From Algoriphagus aestuariicola (GTDB lineage: Bacteria; Bacteroidota; Bacteroidia; Cytophagales; Cyclobacteriaceae): a stretch of 64,000 nucleotides of DNA. This document shows, in pieces, positions 8,786-16,875 of the stretch (positions within the stretch are counted from its first letter, which is position 1; every line of letters starts with the position of its first letter). A model generated the notes under the pieces. The model had not been told where the DNA came from, did not search any database, and worked only from the letters and a program-made list of their open reading frames with translations. The translations under genes and the position numbers were made by a program. Location: NCBI RefSeq assembly GCF_017254835.1, contig NZ_JAFKCW010000001.1, positions 806,001-870,000 of the forward strand. Reading direction: 5' to 3'.

Positions 8786-9547
8786 TTGAAGACTAGGTTG
8801 ACTACAGTCGTTTTCGCTATGTATGAGCGGAACGCCGCACTGAGGGAGGATGTGATCGCCTTCTTGGACTGGATTTCCCAAGAGTCGGATTTCGAGGTGT
8901 TTCTGGTCTATAACGGCGAGCTGTCTAATCTGGACAGGCTTCCCAGCAGTGTACGATGCATTCCAAATCCTACCCAAGGATACGATTTAAATTGCTACAT
9001 CAGGGGTTTTTTGGAGGCTAGGCTGACTGGCAGAGCGAGATTTGTATTTCTGAACAATTCTGTTTTTATCTCAAATCCCGAGGTGTTCATGCGCACCATT
9101 CTCTCGATGAGCCGAAAGCTGGAAGACAGCCCATTTGTTGCCTTTAGTCTGAGCCATGAGATCAGAAAGCATTTCCAGTCCTTTCTGTTTGGGATTGATT
9201 TCACAGGCCATGAGCAGGTGATGGAGACGGTCACAGACACCTGTGTTCGGTATGACCGGGCCTTTACCCGGGAGGAAGTGATTGGACTTTTTGAGTTGAA
9301 AAGCTATGACTATGTGGTTAGGGATTTCAAGTTGGGCTTTTCTGTTTTGTTCCAGCCTGGTCTATTGACCAAGCTAAAAGGATACGCCGCTTTTTTGCTT
9401 CGGCTGGGATTTTTGGACAATATGCGGGGTCTGATCCATTTGGATAGGGTCAACTTCAGCCTTTTTCTCAAAAGTGACATCGAAAGGCAATTTGGATTCA
9501 GAAAGATCAAATCCACGACTGTATTAAACAAGCTGAATGAAAGTTAA
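8786..9547 (+). CDS. Putative glycosyltransferase, RgpF-like fragment
   Basis: 253 residues, TTG start at 8786. There is no strong diagnostic motif, but the arrangement VVFAMYERNAALREDVIAFL, VYNGE, PSSVRCIPNPTQGYDLNCYIRGF and FVFLNNSVFISNPE resembles a GT-A-like nucleotide-binding half as in rhamnan-synthesis F/GT2-like proteins: strand-helix repeats and a motif in place of DxD (LNNS). It overlaps the following Wzy candidate by 11 bp. I cannot assign a substrate; the call rests mostly on context and weak fold-like resemblance. Confidence 0.5.
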   Translation: MKTRLTTVVFAMYERNAALREDVIAFLDWISQESDFEVFLVYNGELSNLDRLPSSVRCIPNPTQGYDLNCYIRGFLEARLTGRARFVFLNNSVFISNPEVFMRTILSMSRKLEDSPFVAFSLSHEIRKHFQSFLFGIDFTGHEQVMETVTDTCVRYDRAFTREEVIGLFELKSYDYVVRDFKLGFSVLFQPGLLTKLKGYAAFLLRLGFLDNMRGLIHLDRVNFSLFLKSDIERQFGFRKIKSTTVLNKLNES

Positions 9548-10577
9548 GGACATCCATCTGACCAATTGGATTTTCTCTGTTTGGCCTTTGTTCCTGTTTG
9601 TCAGTCAGAAGGCGCTTCTTCCTTTGCAGTTTCTTTCTTTTTTGATTTTGAAGAAGGAAAAGCTCTTGGTCTACTTTCTGGTGTTCTTTTCCGCCTTTGC
9701 GTGTTTTTTGATGCTTTTCTGGATAAACAACTCGATGAAAAATGACTTCGGCTTTAGTCATTTTTTGGGATTTGTGTTGTTTGTCGTTTCGGTTGTCCTG
9801 ATCGGGCACTCCTGTAGGATAAGTTTCGACTTGGATCTGAAATGGATCACGATATTCAATTTCGTATCCATCGTATTGGCAATTGTATTCTTTGTACTGA
9901 ACCTCGATTTCAGCTTTTTTAGGGGCTTGAATTTCATCCGGGGTTCAGATGGAGCCATCCACCGGGTATTCATCGAGACTACCCCATTACTTATACTCAA
10001 TGACTACAGCTTGTTCAAAAACAAGCTGCTCAACATCTTTTTGTTTTTGCTGACCTTCGTCTATGTTTTTGTACTGTGCAAGAGTTTTTTCATCATCATT
10101 TTCTTTGTATGGAGGCTGTGGGTTGACCATAGCGATTTGATAAAGAGAAAGTTCTGGTATTTCTTTCCGCTGATGTTGGTGGGGGTGGTTTTTATGGGCG
10201 TCGAGCTGGTGTCCTATGTGGTGAGAGCGGATCTTGCGTTGAGCATTGTGTTCAAATACAATCAACTGCTGGGTATTTTGGAGTTGATTAGCGGCGATTT
10301 TTTGTTTTTCGGGAGAGGATTTGGATTTGTTATTGAAGAATATGTCACGGATTTCAGCCAGCCCTACCAGATAGAGATGCAGCTTCCTATGCTGTTTCTC
10401 CAGTTTGGGTTGATTGGATTTCTCCTGTTTGCGACCTTTATTTTCTCGATCTTTTTTATCAGCGGAATACACAAGCCGCTGCAAAGCACCCTGATGTATT
10501 TTTCTGTAGGTTTTGTCAATCCCTGGTTGTTTTTGCCTATCTGGTTTTTGACCTGTTGTTACTTCTTTAGAAAATAG
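9537..10577 (+). CDS. Probable O-antigen/capsule polymerase (Wzy-like)
   Basis: 346 residues, strongly hydrophobic, with roughly ten predicted membrane segments such as LLVYFLVFFSAFACFLMLFW and FLGFVLFVVSVVLIG. A larger hydrophilic loop (about residues 240-285, including the GRGFGFV segment) lies before the last helices. Wzy proteins have little sequence conservation, so the call rests on topology, position among Wzx, Wzz and glycosyltransferases, and the absence of another polymerase in block A. The GRGFG element recalls the loop motif of O-antigen ligase/polymerase proteins. It is followed one base later by a GT2 gene. Confidence 0.65.
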   Translation: MKVKDIHLTNWIFSVWPLFLFVSQKALLPLQFLSFLILKKEKLLVYFLVFFSAFACFLMLFWINNSMKNDFGFSHFLGFVLFVVSVVLIGHSCRISFDLDLKWITIFNFVSIVLAIVFFVLNLDFSFFRGLNFIRGSDGAIHRVFIETTPLLILNDYSLFKNKLLNIFLFLLTFVYVFVLCKSFFIIIFFVWRLWVDHSDLIKRKFWYFFPLMLVGVVFMGVELVSYVVRADLALSIVFKYNQLLGILELISGDFLFFGRGFGFVIEEYVTDFSQPYQIEMQLPMLFLQFGLIGFLLFATFIFSIFFISGIHKPLQSTLMYFSVGFVNPWLFLPIWFLTCCYFFRK

Positions 10578-10578
10578 A

Positions 10579-11460
10579 ATGTTGAAAATTGCCTTGATTT
10601 GTTCCCACAACGGGGAGGACTTTATAGCGCAGCAAGTCGAAAGTATAGCCAAACAGTCTTTGCCCGTGGATTTTATCATTGTGCATGACTACTTGTCTAC
10701 CGATTCCACTCGGGAGAAGATCAAAGGCCTGAGCGAGACCTACTCCAATCTTTCTTTTGTTTTTTTCGACTTCGCCAAGTCGGCTTGCCATTCTTTTCTG
10801 AATTCGATAGCTGTAGTAAGAGAGGCGCAAGCCGGCTCGGACTATGTTCTTTATCTCTGTGATCAGGATGATGTCTGGACCTACAATAAAAATGAGCGGG
10901 TATATGGGGAGATTCAGGGAGGTGCGGAGTTCGTATTCCATGACGTGATCATCGCAGACTCAGACCTGAATCCGATCAAAACGTCTTTCTACCACAAGTT
11001 TTGGGAAGTTCATCGGGACTTTGTATTGCCCAGCTTGTTTTTGTCCAACTGTGTGATCGGTCACACGATCGCCTTATCCAGTGGTTTTTTGAACCAATTG
11101 GATCTGGACTTTGACGAACGGATCCCGATGCATGACTGGTATATTTCCTTGACGGTACTCCACCGGTCAGTTTCCTATAGTTTCATTCCAGAACAGCTTA
11201 GTTTCTATAGACAACATTCCAGTAATGTGCTAGGCGCTTCGCAAGCAAATCCCTTGTCGAAAATTAAGAAGTCCCATAGACATGGTAAGGCACTATTGCT
11301 CTATCAAGAATTTCTTTTGTCCAAAGGCTTTCCGACAACCACGAATCTGCTGAGACTTTTTCGCAATTCGCTTAGTCTGAGGCCATTCAGCAAATTGGGT
11401 TTTATAGTTCTTACCTTGACTTTTTCGTCGTATTTCAAGGCGACAAGACAGATCAAGTAG
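10579..11460 (+). CDS. Glycosyltransferase family 2, rhamnosyltransferase-like
   Basis: 293 residues: IALICSHNGEDFIAQQVESI at the N-terminus, VDFIIVHDYLSTDST, then LYLCDQDDVWTYNK (residues ~92-105), the DQDDVW metal-binding motif common in GT2 rhamnosyl- and related transferases. MHDWYISL in the second half is the usual acceptor/catalytic-base region of this subgroup. The gene follows the Wzy candidate by 1 bp. With dTDP-rhamnose genes at the end of the same block, rhamnose is a reasonable donor, though motif-based donor assignment in GT2 is weak. Confidence 0.8.
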   Translation: MLKIALICSHNGEDFIAQQVESIAKQSLPVDFIIVHDYLSTDSTREKIKGLSETYSNLSFVFFDFAKSACHSFLNSIAVVREAQAGSDYVLYLCDQDDVWTYNKNERVYGEIQGGAEFVFHDVIIADSDLNPIKTSFYHKFWEVHRDFVLPSLFLSNCVIGHTIALSSGFLNQLDLDFDERIPMHDWYISLTVLHRSVSYSFIPEQLSFYRQHSSNVLGASQANPLSKIKKSHRHGKALLLYQEFLLSKGFPTTTNLLRLFRNSLSLRPFSKLGFIVLTLTFSSYFKATRQIK

Positions 11461-11487
11461 TCGCTCTCTCCAGAGCACGATATTAAA

Positions 11488-12579
11488 ATGGCAAAACAAA
11501 AGTTAGCAATACTCGGTACAGTAGGCGTTCCGGCAACCTATGGTGGGTTTGAAACGCTAGTTGAAAATCTTCTGGATTTCCTCCCAAAGTTTTATGACAT
11601 AACGATTTTTTGTGAAAGTCGATCCTATCCCGATAGATTGGAGAAGTACAAGAGCGCCAATTTGGTCTACCTCAGACAGAGGGCAAATGGAGCCAGCAGT
11701 ATCTTGTACGACTCCATATCGCTACTCAAAACCTACAAGAATCAAGACTACATCTTGCTATTGGGCGTCTCGGGAGCTTTTATGGTTCCTTTGATCAAGC
11801 CATTTACACGTGCCAAAATCATCACTCACATAGACGGGCTGGAGTGGAAGCGTGAGAAATGGGGGTACTTTGCGAAGAAGTTTTTGAAGCTTTCGGAAGC
11901 CTTGGCAGTTCGCTTTTCCCACGGAGTAGTGGCGGACAACAAGCATATTCAGGATTATGTCCAAGAACAGTACCGGAAGAGCTCCTTTTTGATTGCCTAT
12001 GGAGCAAACCACGTGGCTGCCGTCGCGCCGGACCATTATTTCAAAAAGTTTTCCTTTCTGGGTTCCCCATATGTATTTACTGTTTGCAGGATCGAACCGG
12101 AAAATAACGTGGAGATGCAACTCAAGGCATTCAAGGAATGTGAGATTGGAATGCCCTATGTCGTCGTGGGCAACTGGAACGCAAATGAATATGGGATGAA
12201 GCTTTATCAAGACTATTCAAAAGTCAAGAATATTATCCTATATAATCCGATTTATGAAATGGAGGAGCTAAATGTCCTCCGATCTAACTGTTATTTTTAC
12301 CTTCACGGCCACAGCGCTGGAGGCACTAATCCCTCTTTGGTGGAGGCCATGTATCTAGGTCTACCCGTGATAGCGTATGGTGTGAACTATAACCGTGAGA
12401 CGACCTTTGGCAAAGCAGTATATTTTGATGACTCTGAGGACTTAAAGAGGCTGCTGTTTGAGATTCGATCACTGGGTAGGGAAGAGATGGGGGAGGTGCT
12501 TTTTAAGTTAGCTAAGAAGAATTATTCTTGGCGGGCGATTAGCAAGAAATATGTCGCGATGCTGGAGTCATTTAGATGA
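11488..12579 (+). CDS. Glycosyltransferase with DUF1972 N-terminal domain (Cps2T/WchF-like rhamnosyltransferase)
   Basis: 363 residues. The N-terminal domain starts LAILGTVGVPATYGGFETLV, the hallmark of DUF1972 proteins such as streptococcal Cps2T/WchF, followed by a GT4-type C-terminal domain with SAGGTNPSLVEAMYLGLPVIA (E-x7-E-like region). Characterised relatives are rhamnosyltransferases acting on the second sugar of a capsule repeat. With rmlA and rmlD close downstream, a dTDP-rhamnose donor is plausible. The stop overlaps the ATG of the Wzi gene (ATGA). Confidence 0.82.
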   Translation: MAKQKLAILGTVGVPATYGGFETLVENLLDFLPKFYDITIFCESRSYPDRLEKYKSANLVYLRQRANGASSILYDSISLLKTYKNQDYILLLGVSGAFMVPLIKPFTRAKIITHIDGLEWKREKWGYFAKKFLKLSEALAVRFSHGVVADNKHIQDYVQEQYRKSSFLIAYGANHVAAVAPDHYFKKFSFLGSPYVFTVCRIEPENNVEMQLKAFKECEIGMPYVVVGNWNANEYGMKLYQDYSKVKNIILYNPIYEMEELNVLRSNCYFYLHGHSAGGTNPSLVEAMYLGLPVIAYGVNYNRETTFGKAVYFDDSEDLKRLLFEIRSLGREEMGEVLFKLAKKNYSWRAISKKYVAMLESFR

Positions 12580-14255
12580 TTAACTTATGGATTAAGCGAG
12601 TAGCACTTTTTGTGTGCGGACTCTGCTGGGGCATTCAAGGGATTGGTCAAACAATACCTGCGGGATTCCCGGTGCTAGAAGAAGTTGCACGTAGGGAAAA
12701 CTTGCTGGATCTGGGACATAAAAACTCTTCCTTTGCCCTCAGACCGGTGCGGATGCTGCAAGACGACGAATTCACGTCGACAGACTCATTTCCACAAAGG
12801 CGAAAGCATACAGACTTTTCCATTCTGCCATTGCTAAATACTACGATCTTTAACTCAGATCGCCCATTTGGCTGGGGTAACTCGGCCTTGCTCAATGGTG
12901 CAGGTTGGCAAAACCTTCTGTCTCCGGGAATTTTTGCCCGATTGTTCTTCTTGGAAATTCAGCTGCGTCCGGAATGGGTGCGGAGTCAAAACCAGTCATT
13001 TCAAGGTTATAAAGGGAATTTTTCAGACAATATGAATTCCGCAAGGTTCCGATACTGGAATTTTGGCGACAATCCAGAGTATTTCGGAGATGGCTATGGC
13101 AACTTCATTACGCCGGGACAGTCATACGTATCGCTGAATCTTGCGAAAATAGAAGCTGGCGTAGGCACCCAAAACATCTGGTGGGGGCCTGGGCAGTTTT
13201 CAAGCCTCATATTCTCCAACAATGCTCGAGGTATTCCCCATGCGTTTCTGAGAACTTCTGCGCCTATTAACATCGGAATCGGTCATCTCGAGGCTGAAAT
13301 AATCGCTGGACGGGCGGAGGATTCGGGCATTCCACCAACCCAAGATGATGCACTAAACCAGCAATATTTTAGGTATTTTTCGGGTGACTGGCGATATGTG
13401 ACTGGCTTTTCAGTAGCCTATCAACCAAAGTTCTTGAAAAACTTCTTCCTTGGACTTAACCGGACCTTTCAGCAATACGAGGAGGACGTGGAGGATAGTT
13501 TCACTGGCAGACTTCCTATTTTCGAAGCCTTCCAAAAAGAGAAATTTTTTGAAGATGGGCATACCGTCGTTTACGATGGTCAAGCCCAAGACCAGCAAGT
13601 GTCAGTGTTTTTTCGATTGAAGGCTCCAAAGGCAAAAGCGGAAATCTATGCTGAGTTCGGCAAGCATGACCACGCCTACAACTGGCGGGAATTCATCCTA
13701 AATCCTGAGCATGCCCGAGCCTATCTTTTTGGCTTCACCAAGTTGGTTTCCCTCCCCAAGTCTGATCAATACTTGCAATTTAGAGGTGAGGTTATTCAAC
13801 AATCTGAGTCAGTTAACCGACATGTGAGATATCTTCAATTGGGGGTGTTGAATGCCAGTTGGCATACACACTATCAGGTCAGGGGATTTACCAATTATGG
13901 GGAGCCGATGGGAACGGGAATTGGGGTGGGGTCCAATGCGCAAATCCTAGAAGTCGCCAAAATTACCAGCCGGCAGAAATATGGACTATTACTGCAGCGT
14001 TTGGTAAACCACCAGGATTTTTATTATCTACTCTCAAGCGAAAAACCTGAGAAGAGGCCTTGGGTTGATTATAGTTTAGGTTTACTGTGGAATCAGCAAT
14101 GGGAGCAGCTAGTAGTGAGTAGTAGTGCTCAGTTTATCCATGCCAGCAACTACCAATGGCAATCTGGAACAAATAGTAGCGTTGATTTCCCTAACAGCGA
14201 GGACAAACTTTCTTTTCAGGGACAGATTTCAATCATCTTTTTATTCAATAAATAG
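12576..14255 (+). CDS. wzi: Wzi-family capsule assembly outer-membrane protein
   Basis: 559 residues with an N-terminal signal peptide (ALFVCGLCWGIQGIGQ). The body is rich in aromatic beta-strand-like stretches, with NIWWGPGQFSSLIFSNNARG and FLRTSAPINIG as in the Capsule_Wzi family, whose Escherichia coli member is a beta-barrel lectin that binds capsule at the cell surface. It is somewhat longer than E. coli Wzi, usual in Bacteroidota. Start and previous stop overlap (ATGA), and rmlA lies downstream. It probably anchors or assembles the block A polymer on the surface. Confidence 0.85.
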   Translation: MINLWIKRVALFVCGLCWGIQGIGQTIPAGFPVLEEVARRENLLDLGHKNSSFALRPVRMLQDDEFTSTDSFPQRRKHTDFSILPLLNTTIFNSDRPFGWGNSALLNGAGWQNLLSPGIFARLFFLEIQLRPEWVRSQNQSFQGYKGNFSDNMNSARFRYWNFGDNPEYFGDGYGNFITPGQSYVSLNLAKIEAGVGTQNIWWGPGQFSSLIFSNNARGIPHAFLRTSAPINIGIGHLEAEIIAGRAEDSGIPPTQDDALNQQYFRYFSGDWRYVTGFSVAYQPKFLKNFFLGLNRTFQQYEEDVEDSFTGRLPIFEAFQKEKFFEDGHTVVYDGQAQDQQVSVFFRLKAPKAKAEIYAEFGKHDHAYNWREFILNPEHARAYLFGFTKLVSLPKSDQYLQFRGEVIQQSESVNRHVRYLQLGVLNASWHTHYQVRGFTNYGEPMGTGIGVGSNAQILEVAKITSRQKYGLLLQRLVNHQDFYYLLSSEKPEKRPWVDYSLGLLWNQQWEQLVVSSSAQFIHASNYQWQSGTNSSVDFPNSEDKLSFQGQISIIFLFNK

Positions 14256-14390
14256 ACGAATATCTCGTCTATAGATGCAATGAACCAATTGACTAGTTCT
14301 ATTGGTTTAAAACACCGCTTAGCAAAACCGAAATTTATATCAAAAAGAAATGACTCAGAGGACGTCGTTCGTTCGCTCAAAATATACAAT

Positions 14391-15275
14391 ATGAAAGGAA
14401 TCGTTTTAGCAGGAGGATCTGGTACTAGGCTGTACCCCATCACCAAAGGAACTTCAAAGCAGCTGCTCTCGGTGTATGACAAACCGATGGTGTATTACCC
14501 GATATCTGTGTTGATGTTGGCGGGTATCAGGGAGATCCTGATTATTTCTACCCCGGATGATTTGCCTAATTTCAAGAAGCTTTTGGGAGACGGAAAGGAA
14601 TTGGGGTTGAGTTTTAGCTATGCAGAGCAACCCAGTCCAGATGGACTGGCTCAGGCTTTCATCATAGGAGAAGAGTTTATTGGTGATGATTCTGTTTGCT
14701 TGGTCTTGGGTGACAATATCTTTTACGGTCATGGCTTTACAGAACTCCTTAAGAAATCATTGAAAAATGTAAAGGAAGACGGCAAGGCGACTATTTTTGG
14801 GTATTATGTCAATGACCCCGAGCGCTATGGAGTTGCTGAATTTGATCGCAACGGAACGGTAATTTCCATTGAAGAAAAGCCAAAGGAGCCCAAAAGTAAC
14901 TATGCGGTTGTGGGACTTTATTTCTATCCTAACTCGGTGATCCAAGTAGCAAAAACGATCAAGCCGAGCCATCGGGGGGAATTGGAGATAACGACGGTCA
15001 ACCAAGTCTACCTCGAATCGAAAGACCTGATGGTCGAGCTCCTCGGTAGAGGCTACGCATGGTTGGATACAGGCACTCACGAGTCCATGCTGGAGGCGTC
15101 AAACTTTATCCACACCATCGAAAAAAGACAAGGACTAAAGGTTGCATGTCTGGAAGAAATCGCTTTTGAACTGGGATACATTGACGGCGATCAGCTTCTC
15201 GCACTTGCCGATCCTTTGAAAAAGAACGAGTACGGACAATATCTGATAAAAAAGGTCCAGCAGAAGAGGAAATAG
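14391..15275 (+). CDS. rmlA: Glucose-1-phosphate thymidylyltransferase
   Basis: Makes dTDP-glucose from glucose-1-phosphate and dTTP, the first step of the dTDP-rhamnose route and also of dTDP-amino sugars. The protein starts [19 protein letters not shown], with [28 protein letters not shown] and [10 protein letters not shown]; 294 residues is normal for RmlA. I chose the ATG at 14391 because an in-frame ATG at 14280 would add 37 residues of unrelated basic sequence before the nucleotide-binding loop. It is followed by the broken rmlC and then rmlD. No rmlB is present in the window. Confidence 0.93.
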   Translation: MKGIVLAGGSGTRLYPITKGTSKQLLSVYDKPMVYYPISVLMLAGIREILIISTPDDLPNFKKLLGDGKELGLSFSYAEQPSPDGLAQAFIIGEEFIGDDSVCLVLGDNIFYGHGFTELLKKSLKNVKEDGKATIFGYYVNDPERYGVAEFDRNGTVISIEEKPKEPKSNYAVVGLYFYPNSVIQVAKTIKPSHRGELEITTVNQVYLESKDLMVELLGRGYAWLDTGTHESMLEASNFIHTIEKRQGLKVACLEEIAFELGYIDGDQLLALADPLKKNEYGQYLIKKVQQKRK

Positions 15276-15301
15276 GATTTATTAGAACCAAAAAAAAACC
15301 G

Positions 15302-15614
15302 ATGTGGTGGAAATTGAGCCTCAGCTTTTGGAGACCAAAGAGAATGTTTTGCTGTCGGAAAAATGAGGCTTCGATTGGTTCTACAGGGATTTGTCCAAGG
15401 CTTTGTCAGCTTGTGTGAATCTGCAGTGGTCCACCACAAAGTTAACGATTGCAATTGTTCCCAATCGGATCGCGGAAATGGGTTTGGCAATCCTTTGCTA
15501 GATATTGATGGGGCTCTGAAAAAGGAGCCAATGAAGCTATCCGAGAAAGACAAGAGGCAGCCTCTTTTTGTATATGCACATCTTTTCACAACCAAAACAA
15601 CATTGTATGAATAA
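15302..15614 (+). pseudogene. rmlC: Decayed dTDP-4-dehydrorhamnose 3,5-epimerase (rmlC remnant)
   Basis: About 313 bp against roughly 540-570 bp for intact rmlC. The start still reads VVEIEPQ, and after a one-base frame slip AFGDQRECF, which matches the RmlC N-terminus (EPxVFGDxRGxF). From about 15381 one frame reads GFVQGFVSLCESAVVHHK, then SDRGNGFGNPLLDID and EPMKLSEKDKRQPLF, which aligns with the C-terminal third of RmlC (GFAHGFxxLSExA, then the WNDPxLxIDW and LSEKDxxxPLL regions). The middle part with the catalytic RGLHxQ region is missing. The 83-codon open frame from the ATG at 15363 is therefore only a remnant. Its stop (15612-15614) overlaps the rmlD start, as in an old rmlACD operon. 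Confidence 0.8.
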
Positions 15615-16464
15615 AATATTGGTCACTGGCTCTAACGGGCAGCTCGGCTCTGAAATCAAATACATCGCGTCAAACTATTCCTTTGAATTTGTATTTACCG
15701 GTGCTGCCGAATTGGATATCACCGACAGGTCGGCGGTTTGGAGTTTTTTTCAATCCAACCAATTCGATGCAGTAATCAATTGCGCAGCCTATACTGCAGT
15801 TGATCGTGCGGAAACCGAAGTAGAGCGTGCGGACAGTGTCAATCACTTAGCCCCAAGGTATCTGGCAGAGGCAGCCAAAGAATTCAATTTGAAATTTGTC
15901 CATGTTTCGACGGATTATGTCTTTGACGGGGAAACCTTCCGTCCTTATTCGGAAGATTCAATTCCCAACCCGAAGAGCGTCTATGGATTGACTAAGCTAA
16001 AGGGAGAAGAAGCGATTCTGCAATCAGGACTTACCAATTCGGCTGTGATCAGGACCTCTTGGGTGTACAGCACATTCGGAAACAACTTTGTGAAAACTAT
16101 GCTCAGACTTGGAGCCGAGCGTCCAGAGATCAACGTTGTGGTCGATCAGGTCGGCACACCAACTTACGCCAGAGATCTGGCAACGTGTATTTTGGATATC
16201 TTGCCGAAGCTGAGCAATTCCAAAACAGAGATTTACCATTTTTCAAACGAAGGGGTCTGTTCATGGTATGATTTTGCAAAAGCGATCATGGAAATGAAAG
16301 ATCTCGTCTGTAAAGTGAATCCGATCCCATCGATCCAATATCCGACTCCGGCTAAGAGACCCTTTTATTCCGTGCTTGACAAAGCGAAGATCAAGTCTGA
16401 CTTCAACGTGGAAATTGCCTATTGGAGAGACTCGCTAGCGCAATGCCTTCGGCAAACTAGCTAA
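15607..16464 (+). CDS. rmlD: dTDP-4-dehydrorhamnose reductase
   Basis: Final step of dTDP-L-rhamnose synthesis, NAD(P)H-dependent. The 285 residues start MNKILVTGSNGQLGSEIKY (Rossmann GxxGxxG); then VINCAAYTAVDRAE, VHVSTDYVFDGE and the SDR active site SVYGLTKLKGE (YxxxK), all typical of RmlD. The ATG at 15607 was chosen over an upstream in-frame ATG at 15568, which would add 13 unrelated residues lying within the rmlC remnant. It is the last gene of block A; 411 bp without a gene follow. Confidence 0.92.
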   Translation: MNKILVTGSNGQLGSEIKYIASNYSFEFVFTGAAELDITDRSAVWSFFQSNQFDAVINCAAYTAVDRAETEVERADSVNHLAPRYLAEAAKEFNLKFVHVSTDYVFDGETFRPYSEDSIPNPKSVYGLTKLKGEEAILQSGLTNSAVIRTSWVYSTFGNNFVKTMLRLGAERPEINVVVDQVGTPTYARDLATCILDILPKLSNSKTEIYHFSNEGVCSWYDFAKAIMEMKDLVCKVNPIPSIQYPTPAKRPFYSVLDKAKIKSDFNVEIAYWRDSLAQCLRQTS

Positions 16465-16875
16465 CAGATAGATATACAAATGGGATTGACTAAATTGATA
16501 CTAACCCAATTTTTTAAGTATCGCCTACCGTAACGACTGATTTTTTTGGCAGGGGTCGTTCTAATTGGCGTAAACAAGAATTGCTGCAGCTGTACCGTCT
16601 TTCCTAATCTCCTAAAACTTCATTTTTTTTAAGCGCTTTTCTGTTACTTTTGCCACTTGAATAAAGTGAGCAAATAAAGTACTCATTTTTTACTCCGTCC
16701 AATGTTTAGTTAGTAGACTGATAATGAGTTGGATGGGGTTAAAGATGAGTTTTTCGGCATTTAGTCATCATTTTTCTTAGCTCTAATTTATAGCAAGGCT
16801 AAGTCATCATTGTGACCGAAAGGGCGAAGCTTTCTCATCTTTATCCACACTAATATTTATTCTTAAAATTTAGTC
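16465..16875 (+). other. Intergenic region and long leader before block B
   Basis: No coding sequence seen. After a possible promoter near 16645 about 220 bp remain before the next ATG, long for an untranslated leader. In it, TAAAGATGAG (16740-16749) and CTCATCTTTA (16834-16843) are exact reverse complements and could pair. Between them lie two direct copies of AGTCATCATT (16763-16772 and 16802-16811) and a CTTAGC/GCTAAG inverted pair. The arrangement suggests a structured leader; function is unknown. Confidence 0.5.
16645..16652 (+). promoter_or_regulatory. Candidate -7 promoter element (TANNTTTG)
   Basis: TACTTTTG is an exact match to the Bacteroidota -7 consensus TANNTTTG, in an AT-rich region about 225 bp upstream of the first block B gene. 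I see no clear TTG at the -33 spacing, so the call is tentative. Confidence 0.35.

Noticed and set aside
9987-10679. 230-codon minus-strand open frame
   Set aside because: It is antisense to the Wzy candidate, highly charged and of low-complexity composition (K/Q/N rich), as expected opposite a hydrophobic gene.
15191-15595. 134-codon minus-strand open frame
   Set aside because: It lies antisense to the end of rmlA and the rmlC remnant, has no family-like sequence, and the plus-strand RmlC match explains the region.
16465-16620. AACGAC/GTCGTT inverted repeat after rmlD as a terminator
   Set aside because: The stem is only 6 bp with a loop of about 19 nt and no T-run after it.
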